From the NCBI GenBank assembly GCA_018398575.1, contig JAGTXZ010000010.1, forward strand, positions 1,116,001 to 1,180,000: a stretch of DNA of 64,000 bases, given 5' to 3'. The position numbers and the translations under genes were made by a program. The stretch is from Ampelomyces quisqualis. Lineage: Eukaryota > Ascomycota > Dothideomycetes > Pleosporales > Phaeosphaeriaceae. Shown piece by piece: positions 1 through 10,839 of the stretch; within the stretch, counting starts at the first letter, position 1; every line of letters begins with the position of its first letter. The notes under the pieces are model-generated. The model made no database searches and was not told where the DNA came from. It worked only from the letters and a program-made list of their open reading frames with translations.

Positions 1-930
1 TAAGCTAGCATTATTAATACTATGCTTTGCACTAGTTAAAGGCCTACTAACATTAAGCTAAGCTAAAGGCTTATTAATAACAGTATTGTTAGCATCCTCC
101 TTAACATTCTTATTAACTGCAGCTAACTTAGGATCTAACTAATTCTTCTTGTAAAGTAACTTCTTAACTCTACAACCCTTTTTAGTAAACTAGAAATGTA
201 ACGCTTGCTAGAAGAAGAAGTGCCTAAAGGCCCCTTAGAGTTGTAGCTAGATTTAGAAGAGTTTTTAGAGACCTTGCTAGCATTAAAGTCTAGGCTTTAA
301 CAAGCTTTTCTAGCCAACAACTTTGTAAAGTCTAGCAACCTAGACTTGCTTAGAGCCCTAAACCTACTATGCTTTTTTGCTAGAGTTAGCAAGCTACAAT
401 TGCGTAAGCTCTTAAAAGGTAAGTTGTTATAAATAACGTAGGCTAATAACGCTTTAGTGCTTAAGTAAGAGAGCTAGACTGCAGTATAAATAGATAGGAA
501 AGATTGTAAATAGGCACTGCTCCTTTACTAAAGGCCTGTCGCTTACAATTTTGGCATTACAAAAAGTTTAGAGTTGTTTTTCCTTAGAAGTTAGTCCTTT
601 TATTTAAGTATTTTAGTTTGTGTTTAGTGTAAAAGAGAAGGGGCCTCTTTCTATAGATTAGGAGAGAGATGTAGTAAAGTAACATAGAAAGTAAGTCTAA
701 AGGACGCTTGGAGCATAGCTAAGGGCATAGACAAGATACAATAGCTAAAGAGCTATTAGAAGACAGAACAACTAACACACACACATATAATGTTAATATA
801 TTTAATTCTACATTAAATCTAATAGGCCTTAGAGGTAAATAACACTCTACTACACTAGGGACGTAGTTGCACGCTATGCTATTAATCTTTAGACTCTTAG
901 CATAACGCAGGTAAACTAGCTTAGCTAGCT

Positions 931-1250
931 TAATATTAGAGACGCTACTGCAGCAGGCAACAGGCGTAGCCTAAACGCTAGGTTAGCAATGTCGCAACGC
1001 TAGCGTTACACTACTTATAGAGATAGTAGGAGTAGCAGGTAGTATAGGCGTAGTGCTTATAGTAATTAATGTAGGGGCAACAAGGTTGCAACAGCGTAGA
1101 GCTAGGAGATAGTGTAGTAGTAATAGTAATATAATTGTTACTAAGAAAGTAGAAAGGATTAGGCACACAAAGTTCTGCTATAATTCTACTATTACTATAG
1201 CTACTAGCTGCCTCTTAGATTTACCTAGAGTTTTGGCCTTGGCACAACAA
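931..1250 (+). repeat. dispersed repeat, copy 1 (mate at about 18,591-18,925)
   Basis: This segment, recognisable by its TAGAGCTAGGAGATAGT and TAGCTGCCTCTTAGATTTAC blocks, recurs in the same orientation at about 18,591-18,925 with scattered C/T and G/A differences. Copy 1 directly precedes the point (about 1,266) where similarity to the 9.5-16.6 kb chromovirus begins, so it is not part of that family. Its mate lies just upstream of the right LTR of the other element family. Read in the plus direction with TAA/TAG taken as mutated Gln it stays open, but I do not recognise a protein. Boundaries are approximate. Confidence 0.6.
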
Positions 1251-2077
1251 CAGCTCTTATAACAACAAGCTACGCTGCTACACTCTGCAATTAGTATAGC
1301 GCTATACTAGCTTTTGTTTAGATCTAAACTATAATAGAGCTAGAATTAGGCTTTATCTCTCTTAAAACACAAAGATGTAAACGTTAAGAATGCCTTAAGC
1401 TTAGCTACCTATATGCATAAAGCCTAGCGTATAGCTAAAGACAATATAGAAAAGGCATAGTAATAGATAGCTACTAAGGTAAATAAACATTGTTAACCTG
1501 TTAATTAGGTAGTAAGTAATAAGGTTTACCTTTTAACTTAAAACCTATCTGTTACTTACTTAAGTCGCAAACTTACTAAATTATAGAAAAGACTCTTTAA
1601 AGTTCTAGAATAAGTTAGCTATTTATTCTAACTAAAGCTACTTAAAAGTTCTAAGATCTATAACGTATTTGCTCTAGACGTCCTCTGCAAAGACTCTAAC
1701 AACTCCCTACCTAGTTAGCTAAGCCTAAACCTATCTAGCATCCTAATTTAAGGCGTTAAAAAATAAAAAGTAGAAGAGATCTTTACTAGTAAGCTATACT
1801 ACTCTATTCTAAAGTATTGTGTAAAATAGGTAGGCTATAATCCTAACCTTACCTAGTATAATACCTTAAACTTTATAGGCGCCCTATATATATTGCAAGC
1901 GTTCTATAAACGCTATCTAAAACAGCTAGAACTTCTATAAGCGTTAGCTAAGTAGATTATAGTATAAGAAAAAGAAGTTAAAGATCTTACATTACTTTAA
2001 AATAACTATGTTAAGGAAATTAAACTTAATATTGCAACTACTATACTAGTAAGTAATAGCTATTAACAATAAGAGCC

Positions 2078-2755
2078 TTACTCTTCTATTAGATCTAATA
2101 GTAGACTATTGCTGCCCTTAGTAGGACGCTCTTAACTATCTAACTTTCTAGGTACAGATACTAACATACTACCTAGTTTTCCTCTATTTTAGAGCTGCAT
2201 ATAAGAGCTACTTAACCTTACTACTACTACTCTCTCTGCCTTCTACTCTGCCCTAGCTGCTATAAGGGCATCTACTAACTCTGCTACTGCTCTAACTAGC
2301 CTAGACACAAACTGCCTAAGAGTCTTTACCTCTCTAGCTATTGTCTTAACCTCCTTAGCTAACTCCTCCTTCTAGTAGTAAGCGCTAACTAGTAGGTTAG
2401 CAGTATTTAAGTTAGCTACTTATATAGAGCTAACCTGTATAGTAGTAGCTAACTAAAACGCAGCTAACTGCACGTTAGCCTCCTTTTCTACTACTACCTT
2501 ATCTTCTTTATTACTACCTAAGGCAGTAAACATGTAATTAAGGGCCTCTAAGAGACTATTATACTTCTAGCCTGTATATTAGAGAACTAGCTAACACTTC
2601 TTATTTAAGAGTGTATAATAAGTATACTTCTTAGACACGTCTAAATAGAATCTAAACTTAATATTAAAATAGCTGTAGGTAAAAGCCCTTGTAGCCTATA
2701 AGCAAATAACCTAATAGGCTAGAGGATAAGCTCTAGAAGAGACAAGAATAGGCAT
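2078..2755 (-). pseudogene. decayed antisense ORF in post-pol region, copy A
   Basis: On the strand opposite to gag-pol, a frame of about 225 codons runs from an ATG at 2,755 to a TAA at 2,078-2,080. It is interrupted only by TAA and TAG codons, the pattern left by RIP on Gln codons. The same frame lies at the same place in the complete element (10,165-10,839), with the start degraded to ATA there. Readable parts include a KFRFYLDVSKK block near residue 40 and a probably helical stretch with KEVKTIAREVKTL and LVDALIAARAE. I recognise no known family. Conservation of one frame in two copies suggests it once encoded protein. Confidence 0.5.
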
Positions 2756-3078
2756 TGTGTATATCTGCAAAATAGTTAGCTAGCAATTAAATTAGGAGGG
2801 CAGTTAGATAGCTATAGGTATATAAATATATAGGGGGAGAGTATAAAGAAGTAGTATACTAAGAGCTAGCCTTATATATATACTCTAAAAACTCTAGGTA
2901 AAGTTAGAATAATAAATACGCTACTGCGCTAAGCAAAACAATAATAAACAGCTACAACGCGTTATTAGAAATCTAAAGTTAAGGTAAATAAGACTTTTTA
3001 AAAATTTTAGAAGGTATCTAAAAGTACACTAATATAGACCTAATTAATAGAGGCTATTAATTTTAAGAAGAAGGGTAA

Positions 3079-3378
3079 TATAACAAGCACATGCAAATAC
3101 ATGTTACATCTAATACCTTATAAAGGCTTAGTAACAGATTATATAGAGGGCTAGTAGATTAGGACTAATAGCGCTCTAACAGCGCTCTAACTTAGCTTCT
3201 ACGCCTACTATAAATATAAGCCTATAGCATTAGATAGAGGACAAGTTTCTCTTGTCCTTCTGTACAAGACCTATAGGTATATAGCTAATCTAGAATCTCT
3301 AATACAACACGCACTTCTATATGCCTCTAATACGTATCTAATTTGATCCTAATAGCTGTACCTACCTGCGTCGTTACA
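3079..3378 (+). repeat. 300-bp LTR (3' LTR of copy A)
   Basis: A 300-bp unit that begins TATAACAAGC (TGTAACAAGC in less mutated copies) and ends GTCGTTACA. The same unit occurs in this orientation at 3,543-3,842 and inverted at 9,542-9,841 and 16,342-16,641. The TG...CA ends and the exact 300-bp length in all four copies identify it as an LTR. Differences among copies are mainly transitions. Confidence 0.85.
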
Positions 3379-3542
3379 TTTATATATATAAGGATATATA
3401 CTAAGGTTATTACTTACACCTTAGTAGTTAAGATAGTTACATAGCTTATAAAGTGCCTAGTAGCACTTAATTATTAGTTAAGAGGTAATAACTCTATAGT
3501 AAGCCTTATTCTATAGCATTACTCTTATACTCTCTTTATATC
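3379..3542. other. short AT-rich spacer between two LTR copies
   Basis: About 164 bp separate the 3' LTR of copy A from the next LTR copy. It contains simple TA-rich sequence and no recognisable coding or repeat motif. Confidence 0.5.
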
Positions 3543-3842
3543 TATAACAAATATATGCAAATATATGTTACATCTAATACCTTATAAAGGCTTAGTAACA
3601 GATTATGTAAGAGGTTAGTAGAACAGTACTAAAAGCCTTTTAATAACGCTTTAACTTAGCTGCTACGCCTACTATAAGTATAAGCCTATTATATTAGATA
3701 GAAGATAAGTTTCTCTTGTCTTTCTATACAAGACCTATAGGTATATAGCTAATCTAGAATCTCTAATACAATACGCACTCCTATATGCCTCTAATATATA
3801 TCTAATTTAATACTAATAGCTGTACCTACCTGCGTTGTTACA
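3543..3842 (+). repeat. 300-bp LTR (copy B, in front of a gag fragment)
   Basis: Fourth copy of the 300-bp LTR, strongly mutated, in plus orientation. It is followed directly by sequence homologous to the gag leader of the complete element. The leader and the TGGCGCCA motif found between LTR and gag in that element are missing here, so either about 250 bp were deleted or this LTR and the gag fragment were joined by another rearrangement. Confidence 0.8.
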
Positions 3843-4515
3843 CAACGCTAATAACTCTCCTAAAAGCTATACTAGCACTAACACCTAGAGAATCCTAAGA
3901 AGACTCTGTATTAACTATTACAACCTAGTAATAGAGTACTAAAACAAAGAAGTTAAACACTAAGAAATCTAAAGAGAGATCTTAGCCTAAAGCTATACTA
4001 AATCTAACTCCTGCGCAAATAGAAGTTAATTAATTATAATAAGAACTAAAACAGGTATTAGTAGAAATAAATTCTCTTAAGAAAAGACTAACTTCTTTAG
4101 TAAGACTAGATAAGCCTTTACCTACTACTAAAACCTCTTAGAACTCTTTTATACTTTGCTGTTTATCTAATAGCTCTATATCTAAACACTTATATTACTA
4201 TAAAAGTTTTTACTTTTTTTAGTAATTAGAGAAGACTCTTAATATAGATAATCTTAGCAATAGAAACAATTCTACCTTCTGCTAATAGCAGGTATCTATT
4301 TAGGATTAACTTAAAATTAACTTAGATTACTATTAGACTAAAAGCTAACGTATAGCCTTAGTATAGGGCTACACTATAGGACTAGCCTAGAGCTACCTTA
4401 AGCCTTAATATCTATTAGATACTAATTAAGAGTAATTCTAGAACGCTAAGCAAATAATTAAGCTACTTAAGTTCTATTTTATTATAGGTAACAAGGTAGC
4501 TAAATATAAGAATAC
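3843..4515 (+). mobile_element. gag fragment of the chromovirus family (copy B)
   Basis: This plus-strand segment matches the reverse complement of about 15,450-16,080 in the complete element, including a recognisable ALVQGYTIGLAQSYLKPQ block. The match ends abruptly near 4,505, where the left LTR of a different element family begins. It is therefore a truncated gag remnant into which, or next to which, the second family inserted. Confidence 0.6.
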
Positions 4516-4786
4516 TACAGCGTAGAGCTATTAACTGCGTAGTAATGCGCCTGCGCTACTATAACGCTACTCTAGCTGTTACACGCATAGAACGCGTATA
4601 GCTGCCCTAGCGTCTTAATAGCGCTACGCTAGCGCAGACTTAGTGTATTCTAGTTATAAGAACACGCGTCTAGTTATAGCTATAAAAGAGTAGTTCTATA
4701 CTAAAGTTATAGAATAAAAATTAACTTACTTTTATCTATACTACTATTATTATCTTATAACTTTGCTGCTATATAAACCTCTTATA
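4516..4786 (+). repeat. left LTR of second Ty3/gypsy family (about 271 bp)
   Basis: A segment of about 271 bp that recurs in direct orientation at 19,019-19,492. Shared blocks include TAGTGTATTCTAGTTATAAG and AAAGAGTAGTTCTATACTAA. In the right copy it is split by about 200 bp of extra sequence. Gag, RT, RNase H and integrase of one family lie between the two copies, in the plus direction, so these are taken as that element's LTRs. Exact ends are blurred by mutation. Confidence 0.65.
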
Positions 4787-6060
4787 GTTTTAATTCCTTT
4801 ACTTTACAAAAGAATAGCAGCCTAGTTACTTTATAACAATAGATTAAAATCTATCTCTAAGCCTACTAGCTAACTTACTAAAGGAAAACACTTCTAATAA
4901 AGAAATAATAAGCAGTCTAAGCAAACGCTTAGCGCAGCTAAAACGCTAGCGCTAAGAACTTAAGAAGTAAGCTAAGATCTAGAACCTAGAGAAAGAAGTA
5001 CGCTAATAGGAGCAATTACTAGTAAGTAAACAGCCTTTTCTAACTTCTAAACAGCTCTTAGGCGCTTTTAATAAAATAGAACTAACACTGCTAAGTAAAC
5101 GTAATATGTCTCTACTAGCGCAATACCTCTAACTTAACCTATTAGCGCTACTAGAGCGCGGGCTAAAGATTAAGAAAATTCCTATCTTTAAAAGTAAGGA
5201 AATTAGAGAGTATTAAGACTTTAAAGCTAGGCTATCTATTACCTTTTAATTAGACTTCTTAGCCTATTAGCTTAAGAATTAAAAGATTACCTTTACTCTC
5301 TAGTACTTATAAACTATATTTTAACAAATATAGATATAGAAGAAATAGAAAGATAATAGCAGAACGCTAGCGTAGCGTAATATAATATCTTTTCTACTTA
5401 ATTAGATTAAAAGCCTAGTAAATAGAAAGCTTTAAGTTACTATATAGTATTAAAAGGCAGTCTAAAAAGATAGCTAAATAGTAAACAAATTTGCAGCCTA
5501 TCTATTAATATTAGAAAATTAAGTAAACTTTTCTTACAAGTAGAAACACTTAGTAACACACTTATATAGTAAACTCTACCTAGAGATTAGAGTAGCTTTC
5601 TCTAACTATACTAAGTTCTTTACTACTTGTAAGGAACTTATTAAACACGCTGTAACGCTTAAAGACAACTTACGCTATAGTAGTAGTATACTATTACTAT
5701 ACTATTATATATATAAAACGCCTAGTACAAGTAAAACTTTATAGTCTAAACCTAACGTAATAGCTCTATAATATTATATTACTAGTACTACACACCTAAG
5801 CCTAAAGCTAACTAACGCCTGCTACTATTATAGTAAAATAGGCTATTAGGCTAGAGAGTGTAGATTAAGGCTTAATAGCTCTTCTTCTATTACTAGCTCT
5901 AACTTAATACAAATAAAAAACAAGAAGGCCTAAAAAGACTTTCTCTCTTAACAGCCTAAGTTCTATTACAATAGAAAAATTATATTAAAGTACTTAGAAC
6001 GCTGCGTAATAATAGCGCTACTATTAAGACTGTTAGTCTAGTAGCAAACAATAAGAATGC
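4787..6060 (+). mobile_element. decayed gag with zinc knuckle, second Ty3/gypsy family
   Basis: Downstream of the left LTR, a plus-strand frame broken by TAA/TAG can be followed over more than 1 kb. Near 5,812-5,872 it reads NACYYYSKIGYQARECRLR, which is the CCHC zinc knuckle of retroelement Gag (C-x2-C-x4-H-x4-C) with a Cys and the His changed to Tyr by C-to-T mutation. After about 6,060 the frame is lost where other repeat material begins. Confidence 0.65.
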
Positions 6061-6559
6061 TAGTGTAGACTAGGGGTACAGCTAAGGTTAGTTTTCGCGG
6101 ATAGGTGCAGAGTTACTTTAGATACAGAAGGTATTATTACTAAGATAGTAAAGGCTAGAGCTTTTTAAAAAGAGTAACAATAGTTAAATAGCTAGTTACT
6201 AACTTAAGCGTTTGTAACATAAGTTAAACACAATAATCTATAAGAGTTTATTATAGTTTCTATATACTTAGTCTTTTTTATAGTTCTTATTATTCTTAAT
6301 CTTTATTATAAATTCTTATAGTTTCTTGTTGTAAGAAACAGTAAGACTAAATAAGACTAATAAGAAGGTTACGTAACGTACTTAGCGTACTATGTCCTTG
6401 CACTAGGTTTAAGTCTTGCAACTTGTTTTCTTATTTATTTATAACGTCTTATATTTTCTATTAGAGGTTTGTAACACTATTTTTTTCTTTTATTTTTATA
6501 TTCTTATAAGTTCTTAGGCTGTACACTACTATTATCTTTAAGGTAATTGTATTAACAAC

Positions 6560-6960
6560 AAAAGATTATTTGCTATAGTAGCCTGCGCCTAATGTTCTTA
6601 AAAGAGCTTGCCTTGTAAGCTGTTGTTATTAAGTAAGAAGTGTAAAAACTATAAGTCTATAAGTATAAAAGAGTGTGTTCTGCAGGATATTCTGCTACTA
6701 GATTTTTTAAAGCTAGACTAATAAATAAAAAAGTTAGAACAGCAAAAGAAGTTAAAAGAAGCTGCGTTAGTAACAGATAAGATAGAAGTAGAGTTAGTAG
6801 TACTCTAGATGCGTGCGCGTTAGAGTAAATTACAGCGTATACAAAAGCAAAAGCTAGCTCTTTGTTGTAAAGAGTAGCGCATTTTTAACGCTAGTCTGCT
6901 AATTCTAAAGAAGTTAGACGCTCTTGAATTGTTAAACTAAGCTGTAGATTAATTATTAAT
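6560..6960 (+). mobile_element. possible pogo/Fot1-type transposase C-terminal relic
   Basis: In the plus direction the degraded frame near 6,800-6,930 shows a basic, Lys/Gln-rich helical tail with LQRIQKQKA and FNASLLILKKLDALELLN. This resembles the C-terminal tail of fungal pogo/Fot1 DDE transposases. No catalytic core or terminal inverted repeat was found, so the assignment rests on a short, degenerate stretch. The flanking 6,060-6,560 is low-complexity AT-rich sequence without recognised content. Confidence 0.25.
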
Positions 6961-7049
6961 CCTAGAAGAGTCTAGTTCTTATTCTGCTCTGTAGCATAAT
7001 AATAGTGCGTTAAGAGTAGTTAGTAATTTGTAAAGTTTATCTCTAGCTC

Positions 7050-7870
7050 TTATGTATTTTTTGAGTTATTATATCCTAACTATTTAATAAAGTATTCTTT
7101 CTAATAGTTGTTGTCTTAGTGTGTTATTATTTTTTTAACTTTAAATTTGTTTTCTTTCTTAAGTTTATAGCAAAAGGTTTGCTGTAACAGTATTTCTAGG
7201 TTAGCTAGTTTAAGTAGGCTTACGTAAAATCTAAGGTAGATCTTTGCGTTAAGTAGAAGCTTAAGTATATATATAACTAGTCTGTTTCTTTTTAAAATTA
7301 AAAATTGTCTAACTTTAACATAGTTAAGTTCTTTGCTTAGTTATTTTATGCGTAGATTTTTAGTGTAGAGATATACCTTATCTCTCTCTTTTAGCTAAAG
7401 TACTATTTTTTATTTTCTGTTAACATATAAGATGCTTTGTGTCTAAGCGTGTTGAATTTGTTATTCTATTTTAGTATAGGTTTTCTTTATTTCTTCTACT
7501 GTCTGTATAGCAGCTTTAGCCTTAGAGCTAGGCAATATTCTTGTAAAGAGATTTAGATATTATCTGTAGTTTGCGAAGTATAGCGTCTTACTTATAGCTT
7601 TAGATAATTTGTTATTATAGGCTAACTATACTATTAGTAGTAGCAAAACCTAATTTGTCTATTACAAGTTGCTATATATTTTAAGATATATCTTTATAGT
7701 TCTATTTGTCTTTTTTGTTTAGCTATCTATTTAGAAATAATAAGCTATTAATAGCTTTTGTTGCGTTCTAATTTCTACTATTAAGGTAGTCTAATAATTT
7801 AACTTAAAAAAGTGTACTTTTGCTACTAACTAAGTTAAGTTCCTAGGGTTTATTATGCGCCTTAACAGCG
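7050..7870 (-). mobile_element. reversed integrase fragment of a third Ty3/gypsy element
   Basis: On the minus strand, a decayed frame reads through the second half of a Ty3/gypsy integrase: a segment matching the family pattern AYxPQTDGQTERTNRT (seen as AYYFQIDSQTKKTNRT), then LLIVQLAYNN, then a GPF/Y-like region with KVRQFLILKRN, and an acidic end like a chromodomain start. It abuts plus-strand RNase H sequence at about 7,870, so a foreign fragment in opposite orientation was inserted or rearranged between gag and pol of the second family. Confidence 0.6.
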
Positions 7871-8600
7871 TTATAATAGATCTAGAACAGGTTTGCGCAG
7901 TTATTAATTAGCCTACTCTAATATCCTTTAAGAATGTTTAGGTCTTCTTAGGCTTTGCAAACTTCTATTAACGCTTTATATAGAGTTTCTCTATTATTGT
8001 TAGCTTTATTACTAATCTCTTAAAGAGATTAGTTTAAGAGAAGAAGTCTAGTTCTTTTAACTAGCCTAACGCTGTAGAGAAAGTAAAGCGCTAGCTATGC
8101 AATAGGTTTACAACTATACTTGTCCTACAGTACTATAACTATATACTTCTATCTAAGTTAGAAACTAACGCCTCTATTTAAGAAGTAGTAGGTATCTTTT
8201 TTTAACTCTATGCAGATAGAAACTAGCACTCTGTAGCTTTCTAGTTAAGAAAGCTTTTACCTATAGAAAGAAACTACTATATATATAACCTAGAGCTTCT
8301 TACTATTGTTATAGTAGTGCAGCACTAGCGTTACTATATTAAGAGGCTAGTAGTTTAGTTAGAAATATAAACAGACTATAACAACTTACGCAGCTTTATA
8401 GGCACGTTAACTCTGTTTAAGAGACAGGCTAGCTAGGCAATAAAGCTAGCTGCTTATAACTTTAAGATTAAGTATTAGTCTAAAAAGATAAATCCTGTAG
8501 ATAGGCCTTTAAGGTAACTTATAGACAATAGCAACACGCTAGATATTTAACTATTAGACATGTTGCTAGCACTGCAAAAGAAGTTATAGCTAGTAAAAAC
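7870..8600 (+). mobile_element. RT end and RNase H, second Ty3/gypsy family
   Basis: A plus-strand frame shows the RT-RNase H junction typical of Ty3/gypsy polyproteins: FLGFANFYQRFIQSFS (about 7,948-7,995), then LETNAS (degraded from the LETDAS RNase H motif), a VAFQLRKLLPIERNYYIYN block matching VAFxSRKLxPAERNYEIHD, and ELLTIVIVVQHQRYY. RIP stops interrupt it. The catalytic YxDD part of RT is not present upstream, because the reversed integrase fragment lies there. Confidence 0.75.
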
Positions 8601-9099
8601 CTAAGCTAAGCTACCTAGTAAGAAGCTAGTGTTAGTAGAAAGCTAGATAATAGCTTAATAGTAAGCAGATACTTTAGATCTTAATAAAGATATTTCTTTA
8701 AGCCTAGCGCATAGCGTTAAGGTAACAGCTATAAGCTATAGCTCTAATTAGAAGAATTCTAAGAGTAAACTAGTAATAACCTAAAGGGTTACGCAGTTAC
8801 AAAGCCTAACGCATAGTATTAAGGCAACAGCTAGAAGCTATAGCCCTAATTAGAAGACACCTAAGAGTAGACTAGTAATAGCCTAAAGAGTTACATAGTT
8901 ATAAGTAAGAGCTATAGTCTTACAAAGGTTAGCTTATAAAGAACTCCTTAAGTTCTTTTTTAAAATCTATATATAAGTACAACAGAATAACCTAGAAGTA
9001 GTTGCAATACGCAGAGGTGTTAAATCTCTAGCGTCTGCCTATTAAGGCGCTAGTAAACGCCTAAGGCACTAGAAGCTTAACGCTTTAGGTAGCCTTTAG

Positions 9100-9541
9100 T
9101 TTAAGAACTAATTATATATTCTACTAGAGCTAGCTCTTAGAGCTAAGCTTCTTAAGCTATATTATAATAATCTACTTGCTAGCTATTTTAGGTAGGCTAA
9201 AACGCTTAAGCTTGTAACTTAATACTACTATTAGCCTAGGCTTAAGAAGGAGCTTAGAGAATATATTAACTTTTACTTAGTGTGCTAAGGTATAAAGTTA
9301 TTTAAATAGTACTCTACTAGCGTGTTAAATATACTCTTCTAACCTTAGAAACTATAGTAAGAAATTATAATAGACTTTGTTATAGGCCTACTACATACTA
9401 AGCGCTACAGCGTTATATGTAACGCAATACTTATTATAGTTAATAGATATACTAAAATAGCTAAGTATATCTCTACACAAAAAATAGTTACTACCTTATA
9501 ACTAGTAGACCTTTTCTTAGAACACGTTATACAATTCTTTA
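9100..9541 (+). mobile_element. integrase N-terminal half, second family (interrupted at 9,541)
   Basis: The frame carries the H2C2 zinc-binding module of Ty3/gypsy integrases near 9,130-9,330 (YYNNLLASYFRQAKTLKLV, then degraded C-x2-C), followed by the start of the DDE core (DFVIGLLHTKRYSVICNAIL, with Asp, about 9,371-9,430). It stops exactly at the target site CTTTA (9,537-9,541) of the inserted 7.1-kb element and resumes at 16,642. Confidence 0.75.
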
Positions 9542-9841
9542 TGTAACAACGCAGGTAGGTACAGCTATTAGGATCAAATTGGATACGTATCAGAGGCATA
9601 TAGAAGTGCGTGTTGTATCAGAGATTCTAGATTAGCTATATACCTATAGGTCTTGTATAGAAGAACAAGAGAAACTTGTCTTCTATCTAATGCTATAGGC
9701 TTATATTTATAGTAGGCGTAGGAGCTAAGTTAGAGCGCTGTTAGAGCGCTATTAGTCCTAATCTACTAGCCTTCTATATAATCTGTTACTAAGCCTTTAT
9801 AAGGTATTAGATGTAACATATATTTGTATGTGCTTGTTACA
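9542..9841 (-). repeat. 3' LTR of element C (300 bp)
   Basis: It starts TGTAACAACGC and ends TTGTTACA on the plus strand, 300 bp. It is the least mutated of the four LTR copies and still has CA and TG dinucleotides where the right LTR has TA. Confidence 0.92.
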
Positions 9842-10164
9842 TTACCTTCCTTCTTAAAATTAATAGCCCCTATTAATTAGGTCTGTATTAGTGTGCTTTT
9901 AGATACCTTCTAAAATTTTTAAAAAGTCTTATTTACCTTAACTTTAAATTTCTAATAATACGTTGTAGCTGTTTGTTATTATTTTGCTTAGCGTAGTAGC
10001 GCGTTTATTATCTTAACTTTACTTAGAGTTTTTAGAGTATATATATAAGGCTAGCCCTTAGTATACTACTTCTTTATACTTTCCCTCTATACGTTTATAT
10101 ACCTATAGCTATCTAACTGCCCTTCTAATTTAATTGCTAGCTAACTATTTTGCAGATACATATA

Positions 10165-10839
10165 ATACCTATTCCTGTTCCTCTTAGAGCTTATTCTCTA
10201 GCCTATTAGGTTGTTTGCTTACAGGCTGTAAGGGCTTTTACCTGCAGCTATTTTAATATTAAGTTTAGATTCTATTTAGACGTGTCTAAGAAGTGTACTT
10301 ATTACACACTCTTAAATAAGAAGTGTTAGCTAGTTTTCTAATATGCAGGCTAAGAGTATAATAGTCTCTTAGAAGCCCTTAATTGTATATTTGCTACCTT
10401 AGGTAGTAACAAAGAGGATAAGGTAGTAGCAGAAGAGAAGGCTAACGTATAGTTAGCTGCGTTTTAGTTAGCTACTACTATACAGGTTAGCTTTGTATAA
10501 GTAGCTAACTTAAATACTGCTAACCTACTAGTTAGCGCTTACTACTAGAAGGAGGAGTTAGCTAAGGAGGTTAAGACAATAGCTAGAGAGGTAAAGACTC
10601 TTAGGCAGTTTGTGTCTAGGCTAGTTAGAGCAGTAGTAGAGTTAGTAGATGCTCTTATAGCAGCTAGGGCAGAGCAAGAGGTAGAGAAAGTAGTAGTAAA
10701 GTTAAGCAGCCCTTATATGCAGCTCTAAAATAGAGGAAAACTAGGTAGTACGTTAGTATCTATACCTAGAGAGTTAGATAGTTAAGAGCGTTCTACTAAG
10801 GGCAGCAATAGTCTGCTGTTAGATCTAATAGAAGAGTAA
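10165..10839 (+). pseudogene. decayed antisense ORF between pol and 3' LTR, copy C
   Basis: A plus-strand frame of about 225 codons, antisense to gag-pol, starts at an ATA (ATG in copy A) and ends at TAA 10,837-10,839. Internal stops are TAG/TAA only. The predicted chain has a Lys/Cys-containing N-terminal region, a long probable helix (KEVKTIAREVKTLRQFVSRL) around residues 130-175 and a Ser/Asn/Gly-rich C-terminus ending DLIEE. It matches the frame at 2,755-2,078 over its whole length. I recognise no domain. It may be an accessory protein gene of this retroelement family, or a captured host gene. Confidence 0.5.

Larger units (their letters stand above)
1266..3378 (+). mobile_element. 3' part of a chromovirus-type Ty3/gypsy element (copy A)
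   Basis: Plus-strand relative of the complete element at 9,542-16,641. From about 1,266 it matches the reverse complement of that element from its integrase C-terminal region onward. In order it contains the end of the integrase, a chromodomain-like segment (about 1,760-1,900, with the motif VGYNPNLTQYN), a roughly 1.2-kb post-pol region, and the 3' LTR at 3,079-3,378. The upstream gag-RT part is absent and replaced by unrelated repeat sequence from the window edge to 1,265. RIP-type stops are frequent. The post-pol region holds a decayed antisense frame that is annotated separately. Confidence 0.75.

Noticed and set aside
983..1168. 61-codon minus-strand ORF of low complexity
   Set aside because: It lies within the dispersed RIP-mutated repeat, is rich in Leu/Ile/Thr from AT-rich sequence, and has no counterpart in the second copy.
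9405..9599. 64-codon minus-strand ORF
   Set aside because: It crosses the border between the inserted LTR and the host integrase, antisense to the latter, so it is a chance frame across a junction.
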